A stretch of 35,460 nt of DNA from a virus: IMG/VR virus record IMGVR_UViG_3300042894_001300, positions 1 through 35,460 of that record. One strand, 5' to 3'. A program made the position numbers and the translations under genes. The notes beneath the pieces were generated by a model that saw nothing but the letters and a program-made list of their open reading frames with translations, was not told the origin of the DNA and made no database searches. Shown piece by piece: positions 17,149-24,733 of the stretch; position 1 is the stretch's first letter; each line of letters starts with the position of its first letter.

Positions 17149-17943
17149 ATGGCAATTCCATTTTCCAATGAGAATCTGACGCTTGCTCAGATGACGAGCT
17201 TTGTTGCTCAGTTGTCTGATTTGGAAATTGGACAAGACCCAAACGACGATATTTCCACTGACCTTGTATACGGATTTATCAAAGAGGGTTTTCAAAAGAT
17301 TTATAACCTGAGTACTCGCTGGCCGTATTACCAAGCGACGTATTCATTCAGCACGATTGCAAACCAGCGCGGCTATTCAACATTTGCCCGAAGCCTTCCA
17401 AGCGCACAGGTTTCTTCTATTACTGACCTAAACCAAGTTATTTCTGTTGTCAACAACACAAATGCTGGCAATGCTCTTATCTATCTTGACCAGTTCAAAT
17501 GTGAAAGCTTGTGGGTTGGAACGCAGGATACGACAGGAATTCCTGCTTACTTCAGCATTTGGGCAAACCAGGTAAACCTATGGCCAAAGCCAGACCAGGT
17601 CTACAACATTTCAATTCGTGGTTTCCGTCGTCCATCGCTTACATGGTTGAGTGACGCAAATACCGCAATTGACATCAGCCCAGATATGCAGTTGGCATTG
17701 ACCAACTATGTTCTTGCGCGAATCTTTCAGTTTCAAGAAGACCCTGAGATGGCTGCGGTATATAACCGCAACTTTGAACAAGAAGTTGCAATCATCCAAG
17801 GCAACCTGACTGCTCCGAATAACAACCAGCCACTCATCATGTCTGGCGGTTTGCAACTCACAGCCTACGACTACTGGTGGGCTGATTACCCAGGTATCCA
17901 AGTTCTGCCAGGAACGCCTAACCCACTGGCAATCATGTACTAA
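17149..17943 (+). CDS. Head-to-tail adaptor (P22 gp4-like)
   Basis: The protein is 264 residues. It opens with helices (LTLAQMTSFVAQLSDLE, DLVYGFIKEGFQKIYNL) and the W-P-Y-Y motif, followed by beta segments (GYSTFARSLPSAQVSSI, LYS-type CESLWVGTQ, FSIWANQVNLWPKP). It ends with a helix pair (MQLALTNYVLARIFQF, AAVYNRNFEQEVAIIQ). This arrangement and its position between capsid and nozzle genes match the adaptor ring that seats under the portal in P22-like and many environmental podoviruses. The stop touches the next ATG with no gap, so the two are coexpressed. Confidence 0.75.
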   Translation: MAIPFSNENLTLAQMTSFVAQLSDLEIGQDPNDDISTDLVYGFIKEGFQKIYNLSTRWPYYQATYSFSTIANQRGYSTFARSLPSAQVSSITDLNQVISVVNNTNAGNALIYLDQFKCESLWVGTQDTTGIPAYFSIWANQVNLWPKPDQVYNISIRGFRRPSLTWLSDANTAIDISPDMQLALTNYVLARIFQFQEDPEMAAVYNRNFEQEVAIIQGNLTAPNNNQPLIMSGGLQLTAYDYWWADYPGIQVLPGTPNPLAIMY

Positions 17944-19671
17944 ATGGCACAGATTCTTTTTGACCAAATTCGCGACTTTACTGGTGGCGTGAACTATCGA
18001 GCCGACCAGTTTCAGCTTGCCAAAAATGAGTCGCCTTTCATTTTGAATATGGAAGTTGACCCACGTGGTGGTGTTTTTACGCGCGCTGGATACAAAAAGA
18101 AGCACACTAATGCTGTCGTGACACCTGCTACGACTTGGTTGCCTAAAGGTCTGTACAACTATGAGTATCCATTGTCACCGCGGATAATGTTGACAACTGG
18201 GTATACATCAACAGGTCCAGTTGATGGGAAAGTTTTTGTATCTTCTGGTGGAAACTTTACTGAATTGAATTCTGCCGTATCTACACCGATTGCAGTTAAG
18301 TCAACCAATGGGGCAAGTTTTGCTCAATGGGAAGACATTCTTTATATTGCTCTTGGTAAAAACCAAACACAGATGGTCAAATGGACTGCTGGAGATACAT
18401 ACACAACTGCTCTTGCTGCATCTGGGCCAACATGGCAGCCGTACGATACTGGCGGTTCTGGTTACATGCCAAGAGCAGAATTGTGCATTTCGCATGCAAA
18501 CAAACTGTTTGTAGCCAATACATACGAAGATGGAACGGCATATCCAAATCGTATTCGTTGGTCGCATGAGAATCTTCCAGAGGCGTGGTATCAGCAGGAT
18601 TACATTGACATCATTGCTGGCGGCGAAGGAATTCGTGGAATTCAAGTGCTTGACGGTCAGCTTGTCATATTCAAGCCAAAGGCCGTTTATTTGCTGATGG
18701 GTTATGACGCAGACTCTTTTCAGTTGGTTGAGTTGACCACGGTTGTAGGAATTGATTATCCGCAGCAAGCAGTAGCTGGTTCTGGTGGTGTCTACTTTTT
18801 TGATTACCCGCTTGGTTTGTTCTTTATTGACCGAAACGGTATTCGTAACTTGTTTGACAGATTGAAACCAATCATTGATACAGACAGGGTTAACTCAAGC
18901 CTTTTGAGTACGGTGACCTGTAGTTTTATGAATGACAGATTGTGGCTATCAATGCCATTTGATATTTTTGATACTGGTAGCAATCCAAACTACGTAAACT
19001 GCAACTTTGTGTTTGACCCATCAATTGGTCCACAAGGCGCATTTACTTTGTTCCAATCAGCAACATATGACAATTCTTTGGATACAGATGTTCCTGGTTG
19101 GGGATTGGTTAGTGGCATTGACTGGAAAGATTCCACAGATGCTGCTTGGCACTTGGCCATAATGCCAGACTCATATTTCCCATTTGTTATGTATGTTGAC
19201 GAATATGCAAACGTATACGATGACCTTGGAACTGGTGACGATGACGGAGATATTGCCAGTTACTATAAAACCTCATGGTTCTATGACGATAGATACGTCC
19301 AAGATAAAACATTCGTTAAAAGTCTTTACGTTGTAAAAGAAGTTGAAAGCGAAACACAAATCCGTGTTGACGTTTACCACGATTTCAACACACTTGACAC
19401 TGTTACATCATCAACTTTGGCTTTGATTCCAACATCTACTGGTGGTCTATATGGAACAGCCACTTACAGCACGGATGGTAGTGGTGGCGTATATGGCAAC
19501 CAAGCATTGCGCCAAGGTATTCAAGTTGGTGGAAGACTTAAAACAGCTAAAGCAGTACAGCTTGAATTTATTGGACCAACTGGAGACTTTACTAATACCC
19601 CGGGTCGAGCTTGGGGATTGAATTCAATAGCTTTCAAGTATAAGAGACGCAAGATTAGGAGCAATAAGTAA
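17944..19671 (+). CDS. Tail nozzle / P22 gp10-like beta-propeller protein
   Basis: The protein is 575 residues. The opening (DQIRDFTGGVNYRADQFQLA, then NESPFILNMEVDPRGGVFTRAGYKKK, split here as NESPFILNMEVD and RGGVFTRAGY) is the hallmark of podovirus packaged-DNA-stabilisation or nozzle proteins. Repeating beta blades follow (WEDILYIALGKNQTQMVKW, GIQVLDGQLVIFKPKAVYLL, GGVYFFDYPLGLFFIDRNG). The C-terminal part is beta-rich and ends in a basic tail (KYKRRKIRSNK). It closes the DNA channel below the adaptor and forms the tail tip, to which appendages attach. No tape-measure protein is present, which supports a short tail. Confidence 0.8.
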   Translation: MAQILFDQIRDFTGGVNYRADQFQLAKNESPFILNMEVDPRGGVFTRAGYKKKHTNAVVTPATTWLPKGLYNYEYPLSPRIMLTTGYTSTGPVDGKVFVSSGGNFTELNSAVSTPIAVKSTNGASFAQWEDILYIALGKNQTQMVKWTAGDTYTTALAASGPTWQPYDTGGSGYMPRAELCISHANKLFVANTYEDGTAYPNRIRWSHENLPEAWYQQDYIDIIAGGEGIRGIQVLDGQLVIFKPKAVYLLMGYDADSFQLVELTTVVGIDYPQQAVAGSGGVYFFDYPLGLFFIDRNGIRNLFDRLKPIIDTDRVNSSLLSTVTCSFMNDRLWLSMPFDIFDTGSNPNYVNCNFVFDPSIGPQGAFTLFQSATYDNSLDTDVPGWGLVSGIDWKDSTDAAWHLAIMPDSYFPFVMYVDEYANVYDDLGTGDDDGDIASYYKTSWFYDDRYVQDKTFVKSLYVVKEVESETQIRVDVYHDFNTLDTVTSSTLALIPTSTGGLYGTATYSTDGSGGVYGNQALRQGIQVGGRLKTAKAVQLEFIGPTGDFTNTPGRAWGLNSIAFKYKRRKIRSNK

Positions 19672-19673
19672 CC

Positions 19674-20273
19674 ATGGCAACGCTTACAATTCCAAATACA
19701 TTTGTAAACGCTACAACAATTGTGGCTGCAGAGCACAACGCAAACTTCACCGCTGTCAAGAACTTTGTTGACGCTTTGTCGGCAGGAACAAACTTTGATG
19801 CTGGTGCAATCAACACCGAAGACATTGCATCATCAGCAATCACGGAAGCCAAGATTGCAGCAAATGCTGTGACAAGTAGCAAGTTGGGCACCAGCCTTAC
19901 TTTGACCACGCCAAACATTGGTTCAGCAACTGCGACATCATTGAATGCTTCGTCGAACATCGTTTATCACATTCAAACGACTTCCACGACCGGAAACTAT
20001 ACGCTTGCTTTGGTTGACGACGGAAAAGTCGTGGAATCAAACAATTTGACACAGTTTACAATTACAGTGCCATTGAACTCTGCTGTAGCTTTCCCAATTG
20101 GAACACAAATCACTGTCATTCAGACTGGTGCGGGACAAACAGTTCTTGCTGGTGATACTGGTGTAACAGTAAACGGAACCCCAGGTCTTAAGCTTCGTGC
20201 TCAATGGTCAGCAGCAGTTCTTCTCAAGCGCGCAACTGATACTTGGGTTGCGATTGGAGACTTGAGCGCGTAA
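19674..20273 (+). CDS. Tail appendage / fibre-like protein
   Basis: The protein is 199 residues, three bases after the nozzle stop. The N-terminal helix-and-loop segment (TIVAAEHNANFTAVKNFVDA, GTNFDAGAINTEDIASSAIT, then AKIAANAVTSSKLG) is a phage fibre hallmark in which T/D-x-I-A/S-I-T-x-A-K-I repeats form a triple-stranded beta shaft. The second half is a beta domain (TLALVDDGKVVESNN, ITVIQTGAGQTVLAG, TWVAIGDLSA) like many fibre heads. It probably attaches to the tail tip or head vertex as a short fibre. The stop overlaps the next start (TAATG). Confidence 0.78.
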   Translation: MATLTIPNTFVNATTIVAAEHNANFTAVKNFVDALSAGTNFDAGAINTEDIASSAITEAKIAANAVTSSKLGTSLTLTTPNIGSATATSLNASSNIVYHIQTTSTTGNYTLALVDDGKVVESNNLTQFTITVPLNSAVAFPIGTQITVIQTGAGQTVLAGDTGVTVNGTPGLKLRAQWSAAVLLKRATDTWVAIGDLSA

Positions 20274-20884
20274 TGCCGGTTTCTATTGGAGCACTTGGTT
20301 CTGGTGGTTCTTTGCCAGGCACGCCAACGATTGGTACTGCCACGGCTGGAAATACACAAGCATCAGTTACATTTACTACACCGTCGTATACAGGTAAGGG
20401 CGGAGTTGTAACTTACCGAGTTATTTCTTCACCAGGAAGCATCGCTGGTACTGGTACATCATCTCCAATTACGGTAACTGGTTTAACGAATGGAACTGCT
20501 TACACCTTTACGGTCAGGGCAGAAACATCGTATGGAACCGTTTCTGCATACTCTGCTGCTTCAAATAGCGTTACCCCAGTTGCTCCTCCAGTTCCTACTC
20601 CGACTCCTACTCCGACTCCCACCCCGACTCCCACCCCTACTCCTACTCCTACGCCGACTCCGACTCCAACTCCTGTATCGTGCACATATTGCGAACACGC
20701 TTTGACAGGAAACCAATTGTTCACTTGCGGTTGCGTAGAATTGCCAAGTGGATATCGACAGAAGTACTTCTTGCGTGAGTACTACACAACACAATTCTGC
20801 ACACCAAGCGGATGTGTTGGATGCTCATGCGACGTTAGTTACGACAGCGCGTGCGTTATTTCTGGAGACCCCTGCCTAGAATAA
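20273..20884 (+). CDS. Fibronectin III - (Thr-Pro)n linker - Cys-rich appendage protein
   Basis: The protein is 203 residues starting at the TAATG overlap (20273). Residues 17-102 form a fibronectin type III domain (PGTPTIGTATAGNTQASVTF, GLTNGTAYTFTVRAE, YSAASNSVTPV). Residues about 104-135 are an almost pure Pro-Thr linker encoded by a CCTACTCCGACT-type short DNA repeat. The last 69 residues carry ten Cys (CTYCEH, CGC, CTPSGCVGCSC, ACVISGDPC), suggesting a disulfide or metal-stabilised knob. Fn3 domains are frequent on phage surfaces and may bind carbohydrate; the Cys-rich end is unusual for a protein made in the cytoplasm. It is probably a receptor-contact appendage. Confidence 0.82.
   Translation: MPVSIGALGSGGSLPGTPTIGTATAGNTQASVTFTTPSYTGKGGVVTYRVISSPGSIAGTGTSSPITVTGLTNGTAYTFTVRAETSYGTVSAYSAASNSVTPVAPPVPTPTPTPTPTPTPTPTPTPTPTPTPTPVSCTYCEHALTGNQLFTCGCVELPSGYRQKYFLREYYTTQFCTPSGCVGCSCDVSYDSACVISGDPCLE
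20588..20675 (+). repeat. Short-period CCTACT/CCGACT repeat coding Thr-Pro
   Basis: A roughly 88-base tract of six-base units (CCTACT, CCGACT, CCCACC, CCAACT variants) encodes the Pro-Thr linker. Unlike the Gly-Pro-Thr repeats of the long fibre, many units are identical. Slippage could therefore change linker length between strains. Confidence 0.85.
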
Positions 20885-20913
20885 GCCAATAATCAAGTGC
20901 ACGAAGGAGCACC

Positions 20914-21228
20914 ATGACAGTAAGTAAAGAAGAGATGTTGGCCCAGCCATCGTTGTATTTGCCACAGATTCTCGCCGACCCTGAAATGTTTGCAGAACTC
21001 CAAAAGATGTCAGAAGAAACGCAGAAGAAAATGCGTGACGTAAAACCTTGGGATTTAATAAATGCCAATGTGCCAAAGGCAACGACAGAAGAAGCAGAAC
21101 GAAGATACTCAATCTGTTTGGACTGCCCAGAACTTCTCAAAGTGACTAAACAGTGCAAGCAATGCGGATGTTTTATGAAACTCAAAGTTAAGCTTCAAGG
21201 TTCTTCTTGCCCATTGGAGAAATGGTGA
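20914..21228 (+). CDS. Cys-rich mini-protein associated with oxygenases (DUF6171-like)
   Basis: The protein is 104 residues with GAAGGAGCACC before the ATG. The N-terminal half is helical (PQILADPEMFAELQKMSEET). The C-terminal half, EAERRYSICLDCPELLKVTK, then QCKQCGCFMKLKVKL and SSCPLEKW, has six Cys in CxxC...CxxCxC...C order. It matches by memory a domain common in cyanophage and other environmental phage genomes (DUF6171-like), where it stands beside 2-oxoglutarate oxygenases. It likely binds zinc or iron-sulfur. The next gene starts inside its stop codon (GTGA), indicating a functional link to the hydroxylase. Confidence 0.78.
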   Translation: MTVSKEEMLAQPSLYLPQILADPEMFAELQKMSEETQKKMRDVKPWDLINANVPKATTEEAERRYSICLDCPELLKVTKQCKQCGCFMKLKVKLQGSSCPLEKW

Positions 21229-21818
21229 AACCACTCGTATTTAACGGCATAAGTATTTACCGTGGTGCATTTAAGGATTCAATTGAGTTTATTGAAGCGG
21301 TTGAGTTTAGCGTCGAATCTGCGCTTGGACTCCCTGTATGGGAGCCAGCAACCGTCATGCACGCAGACGGGTCGATTACTGAATCAACAGTCAGAACAAA
21401 CGAGTTTCTATTTTTGCCAGTAGCGGAAGAACTTGATGAGTATGAAGAAAGTTCACGAAAACTACTGTCAGCAGAGATACACAAACACGTACTTCCATGC
21501 ATTGCTGATTTCTGTGCTCGGTTCTCGATTGACTCTGACCTGAATGTGCCGACTGCCTACCAATTGCTTCGCTACCACGAATCCCAGTACTACATCCCGC
21601 ATCTTGATGACGGGAAAAACACCAGACGACGGGTGTCTATGGTCGCCTATCTCAATGATGACTTTGATGGTGGTGAATTAAACTTTCCGTTTATTAACTT
21701 CAAGTACTACCCAATGGCTGGAGACGTGGTTGTGTTCCCATCTGGAGCGCCATATACCCATGAAGCTATGCCAGTAAGACAGGGTGTCAAGTATTCGGTT
21801 GTTAATTGGTGGGTCTAA
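21225..21818 (+). CDS. 2-oxoglutarate/Fe(II) oxygenase, prolyl-hydroxylase-like (first of two)
   Basis: The protein is 197 residues from a GTG at 21225 with GGAG five bases upstream, overlapping the previous TGA. ATG 21222 is an alternative. The double-stranded beta-helix core shows the iron triad H126-x-D128 (YYIPHLDDGK) and H179 (YTHEAMP), and a basic residue K189 (QGVKYSVVNWW) at the place where the family binds 2-oxoglutarate. Supporting motifs are VSMVAYLNDDFDGGELNFP and GDVVVFPSG. Such enzymes hydroxylate proline, lysine or other side chains, using O2 and releasing succinate and CO2. The substrate is unknown; the phage's Gly-Pro-Thr fibres are an attractive candidate. The stop overlaps the second oxygenase. 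Confidence 0.88.
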   Translation: MKPLVFNGISIYRGAFKDSIEFIEAVEFSVESALGLPVWEPATVMHADGSITESTVRTNEFLFLPVAEELDEYEESSRKLLSAEIHKHVLPCIADFCARFSIDSDLNVPTAYQLLRYHESQYYIPHLDDGKNTRRRVSMVAYLNDDFDGGELNFPFINFKYYPMAGDVVVFPSGAPYTHEAMPVRQGVKYSVVNWWV

Positions 21819-22300
21819 TGCAACCGGTAGTTTTAGATGAGCTTTTGGATAAATCTAAATACCAAGAACTTCTACAAAACCTACCTTCAATTGATTCTGG
21901 AATGATTGATTCTGGCCGGTCACGCCATATGGCCGAAAATGACTTTATTAAAAGAATGGGCATATCTCTTGAAGCTGTCGCTAAGAAGGTTTTTGGCTCA
22001 GATTCTTTACAAAGTTCATATTCTCTATATTGCAGGTATTACGGTGACGCCTCAATGGAGATGCATAAGGACGACAATGCTTGCACATACACAATTGACC
22101 TTTGTGTCCGGCAAACCGAACCATGGCCAATATATGTAGAAGGAAATCAATACTTGCTGAAAGAAAACCAGGCTTTGTGTTACCTTGGTAACGACCAATT
22201 ACATGGAAGACAGCCCAAAAACCTTGGCCCAAACGGGTCGGTTGAGATGGTCTTTTTCCATTTTGTTGAGCCAGACCATTGGTTTTTCGCTGGTAGGTAA
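21818..22300 (+). CDS. 2-oxoglutarate/Fe(II) oxygenase-like protein (second of two)
   Basis: The protein is 160 residues from the ATG overlapping the previous TAA. The iron motif H83-x-D85 (MEMHKDDNACTYTIDLCV) and distal H129 (DQLHGRQP) are present, with strands PWPIYVEGNQYLL, NQALCYLGND and VEMVFFHFVEPDHWF. A clear Arg/Lys at the usual 2-oxoglutarate position is not obvious, so co-substrate use is uncertain. It resembles small cyanophage oxygenases of unknown target. Being in tandem with the first oxygenase suggests that the two act in one pathway or on the same protein. The stop is followed by a 32-base gap with the two-part element. Confidence 0.78.
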   Translation: MQPVVLDELLDKSKYQELLQNLPSIDSGMIDSGRSRHMAENDFIKRMGISLEAVAKKVFGSDSLQSSYSLYCRYYGDASMEMHKDDNACTYTIDLCVRQTEPWPIYVEGNQYLLKENQALCYLGNDQLHGRQPKNLGPNGSVEMVFFHFVEPDHWFFAGR

Positions 22301-22317
22301 CGAATTACTCTTATAGA
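22297..22317 (+). promoter_or_regulatory. Two-part element GTAAY-N-ATAG, copy 5 (upstream of internal virion genes)
   Basis: TAGGTAACG (GTAAC from 22297, overlapping the oxygenase stop) is followed by TATAGA at 22312, a spacing of 15 bases, shorter than the other copies. AGGAGATTTCATCA then leads into the ATG at 22333. AGGAGATTTCAT also occurs before the small terminase start (1660-1671). Confidence 0.42.
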
Positions 22318-22332
22318 TAGGAGATTTCATCA

Positions 22333-22779
22333 ATGGCTTACGACCCAAGTATTTATGAGGCAACACGGCGAAACCTGTTGTCCAATTACAGCCAACAGGC
22401 GGCGATGAACGCCTATCGTCAGTACCTTGCCCAGACCCAAGGAGAGCGTCAAATAAGAGGCCTCCAAGAAAGAGCGTTTGGTCCTACTGCAACTGGTGGT
22501 CTTGGGGAAGTTCCAAAGTTGACATCTTCTTATGCACGTCGCGGGCTTTATGGTCGTGGAGTTCGCAGCGGAACCTACAACCAAGCACTTAACGAGTACG
22601 CTAGACAGCGGGCACGGGCACTTGGTCAGGCTCAGGAAGATATTTCTGGAGCCATGCGCGGGTTTGATATTACTGGCCGTGGTTATCAGTCAGAATTAGA
22701 GCGTGGACTTGCTGACCTAGAGATGAGCAAGGCAAGACAGATTTCAGAAGACGCACAAGCATTGTTGAATTTGAGGTAA
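22333..22779 (+). CDS. Internal virion protein A (putative)
   Basis: The protein is 148 residues, rich in Arg, Ala, Gln, Gly and Tyr, and mostly helical (NYSQQAAMNAYRQYLAQTQG, YNQALNEYARQRARALGQ, ADLEMSKARQISEDAQALL). A Gly-rich middle (GPTATGGLGEVPKL, RRGLYGRGVRSG) breaks the helices. Podoviruses carry a set of helical ejection proteins inside the head, encoded just before the holin; position and composition fit that set. No sequence family is recognised. The next gene starts with GTG four bases later. Confidence 0.65.
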   Translation: MAYDPSIYEATRRNLLSNYSQQAAMNAYRQYLAQTQGERQIRGLQERAFGPTATGGLGEVPKLTSSYARRGLYGRGVRSGTYNQALNEYARQRARALGQAQEDISGAMRGFDITGRGYQSELERGLADLEMSKARQISEDAQALLNLR

Positions 22780-22782
22780 ATA

Positions 22783-23937
22783 GTGGCTGTTGGAATTAGA
22801 TACTTTGGACAGGGCACACGCCCAATGGTTCGGCCAGCATCGACTGGTGGCGTTGACATGAGTGGATATGTTCCTGGCTATGTCCGCCCTTCAGTTACTC
22901 CAAGCACAGAAACAGACTTTAGTAATGAAGATTTTCCAGAAGTTGATTTTGGTGATACTGGACTTACTGGGGTAACAAGCACAGGTGGTTCAAGTAGCGC
23001 CTATAACACTGGGAAACTGGCGCTTGAACAGAAGAAGTTTGAAGCAGAACAAGCTGCAGCAACATCAGCTGCACAAAGATTGCGTGCTGGTCAAGAGGCT
23101 CAAGCCGCCTATATCCGTTCACAGCTTGGAGCTGGAATTCCATCAGTAATTTCTGGTGAAATTGGCGAGCAAGAAGCAGCTGGGCAAAGCTATATCAATA
23201 CCCAGTATCAAAATCTTTTGAATGCTCTGAATGCTCGCCGTACTTCTGGCGAAAATGTTTTGACAACTGGCTATGACGCATTGCGTAACTACTTGGCATC
23301 AAATGTTCCGCAGGCCTATGCCACGGCTGCCAGAGCTGTTCCGACAACAGTTCAGTCAGGCCTTGAGCAGTACCTTGCTTCACGTGGTGTTTCTGGTGAG
23401 CCAAGCGCCGCTGAAGTTGCTGCAGTTAATGCACAGCTTGCCGGTGGGGCCACGAACTACAACCAGCTTTTGAATGTTCTTTCAGCTCAAGAAGCCGCTG
23501 GACAGCAGTCACGTCTTGCTGAAGAGCAGATGGCCCGTCAACTTGGCGGTGAACGTATTGGTCAGATTTATGCTGGTGCAACTTCTGGACTTGAACAAGA
23601 AAAGCTTGCTGCCCTCAATGAGTTGGCAAGCAGAATCTCTAATGCTCGACTCCAAGCAGAACAACAGAGAATTGCTCGTGAGCAGGCTCTCCAAGATGCT
23701 CTTGCCACATTGCTTGGTCAGGGATATGTTGCTCCAACATCAACAGAAGGCGTAACTGAAGAAATTGTGGACAGGCGATATGTAGCTTCCCCAATTGAGC
23801 AACTTGCTGCAAAGCTTCCTAATATCCAGAATCAAACATTGGCTAACCGAATTAATCAGTTTGTTGCTGCTAACCCAACAGCAAGCCTTGAACAGGTTGC
23901 TCAAGCTTTCCCAAGACTCTCTAGAGGAATTGCCTGA
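22783..23937 (+). CDS. Internal virion protein B (putative, coiled-coil rich)
   Basis: The protein is 384 residues from GTG 22783, with GAGG upstream at good spacing. A disordered, acidic N-terminus (about 1-80, SGYVPGYVRPSVTPSTETDF) leads into long Ala/Gln/Glu helices (about 85-310, with LEQKKFEAEQAAATSAAQRL and LNELASRISNARLQAEQQRI). The composition is like the ejected core proteins of T7-like and P22-like phages, which help DNA cross the cell envelope. A short C-terminal repeat-like helix segment (LANRINQFVAANPTASLEQV) may bind the partner proteins. The assignment is by position and composition only. Confidence 0.68.
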   Translation: MAVGIRYFGQGTRPMVRPASTGGVDMSGYVPGYVRPSVTPSTETDFSNEDFPEVDFGDTGLTGVTSTGGSSSAYNTGKLALEQKKFEAEQAAATSAAQRLRAGQEAQAAYIRSQLGAGIPSVISGEIGEQEAAGQSYINTQYQNLLNALNARRTSGENVLTTGYDALRNYLASNVPQAYATAARAVPTTVQSGLEQYLASRGVSGEPSAAEVAAVNAQLAGGATNYNQLLNVLSAQEAAGQQSRLAEEQMARQLGGERIGQIYAGATSGLEQEKLAALNELASRISNARLQAEQQRIAREQALQDALATLLGQGYVAPTSTEGVTEEIVDRRYVASPIEQLAAKLPNIQNQTLANRINQFVAANPTASLEQVAQAFPRLSRGIA

Positions 23938-23939
23938 CC

Positions 23940-24731
23940 ATGGCACAGAATCCATTTCGTCAACGTTTGATTGCTGCTGGCGCTTCACCGATGAAGGCAA
24001 ACCAGTTTATTGAGCAACGCGCATTCGAGACTGGAAAGCCTGTTGGATTTACTGGCAAGCCAAAGGGCCCAAGCGAGTGGTACAACGAGAACTATGCAGG
24101 TGCAAGCGAGAGTTTGTATCCACAGGGTTTCCGTCCGCCAACAGTTGATGCACCAGATTTCAAGAATTATTTTGACATTGTTTATGGGAAAGGTGCATAC
24201 GACACTTTCACTACAAAGACATTGTCAACAAAGGCCCCAACATTCAGAGCTGCATCATTGAGTTCAAACGAGTTTGACAAAGGCATTGTTGCTTTGGTCA
24301 AAGGCGGTAAATCGCTTACTGAAATTACAGACAAAGTAGTCAAGAATCCTGCCGCATGGGCTGGTAGAACTATGTCTGATGCAGTTTCATATGCAACAAA
24401 GTTGTTTAATGAATACAACGATGCACAAGGCGCATTGGCTACCGCATATCAAACGCAGTTGGACAAGAACCGCGATTACAAATACCGTTTGCCAGACCCA
24501 AAGCTCCGCTATGGAACATCCACGAATCTTTCTGCTGGGACGGTTGACATTCTTTCTAACGCTGGCGCAGCAAAGGCTTACAACGCTTACGCGACAAAAG
24601 TAAAAGACCCAGCAAAACTTGCACAGTTCAAGTCATATTTGGTTTCGGAGGCAACTAAAGCAAAACTCACCCCGTGGAAGGATGAAGCTCGTCGTCGCGA
24701 TGCCCTCAAGGGCACAAAGATTGGCGGATAA
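23940..24731 (+). CDS. Internal virion protein C (putative)
   Basis: The protein is 263 residues. It begins with the basic helix NPFRQRLIAAGASPMKANQF, then an aromatic, Pro-rich stretch (GPSEWYNENYAGASESLYPQ) and helical segments (FDKGIVALVKGGKSLTEITD, ATKLFNEYNDAQGALATAYQ). The C-terminus is basic (EATKAKLTPWKDEARRRDAL). No catalytic motif for a lysozyme or transglycosylase is visible. It lies between two presumed core proteins and is likely ejected with the DNA. Function is otherwise unknown. The next gene starts with GTG three bases after its stop. Confidence 0.65.
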   Translation: MAQNPFRQRLIAAGASPMKANQFIEQRAFETGKPVGFTGKPKGPSEWYNENYAGASESLYPQGFRPPTVDAPDFKNYFDIVYGKGAYDTFTTKTLSTKAPTFRAASLSSNEFDKGIVALVKGGKSLTEITDKVVKNPAAWAGRTMSDAVSYATKLFNEYNDAQGALATAYQTQLDKNRDYKYRLPDPKLRYGTSTNLSAGTVDILSNAGAAKAYNAYATKVKDPAKLAQFKSYLVSEATKAKLTPWKDEARRRDALKGTKIGG

Positions 24732-24733
24732 GA

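Noticed and set aside
20588-20675. CRISPR-like array
   Set aside because: The short repeated units are contiguous, in frame, and encode a Pro-Thr linker. There are no spacers and no cas genes.
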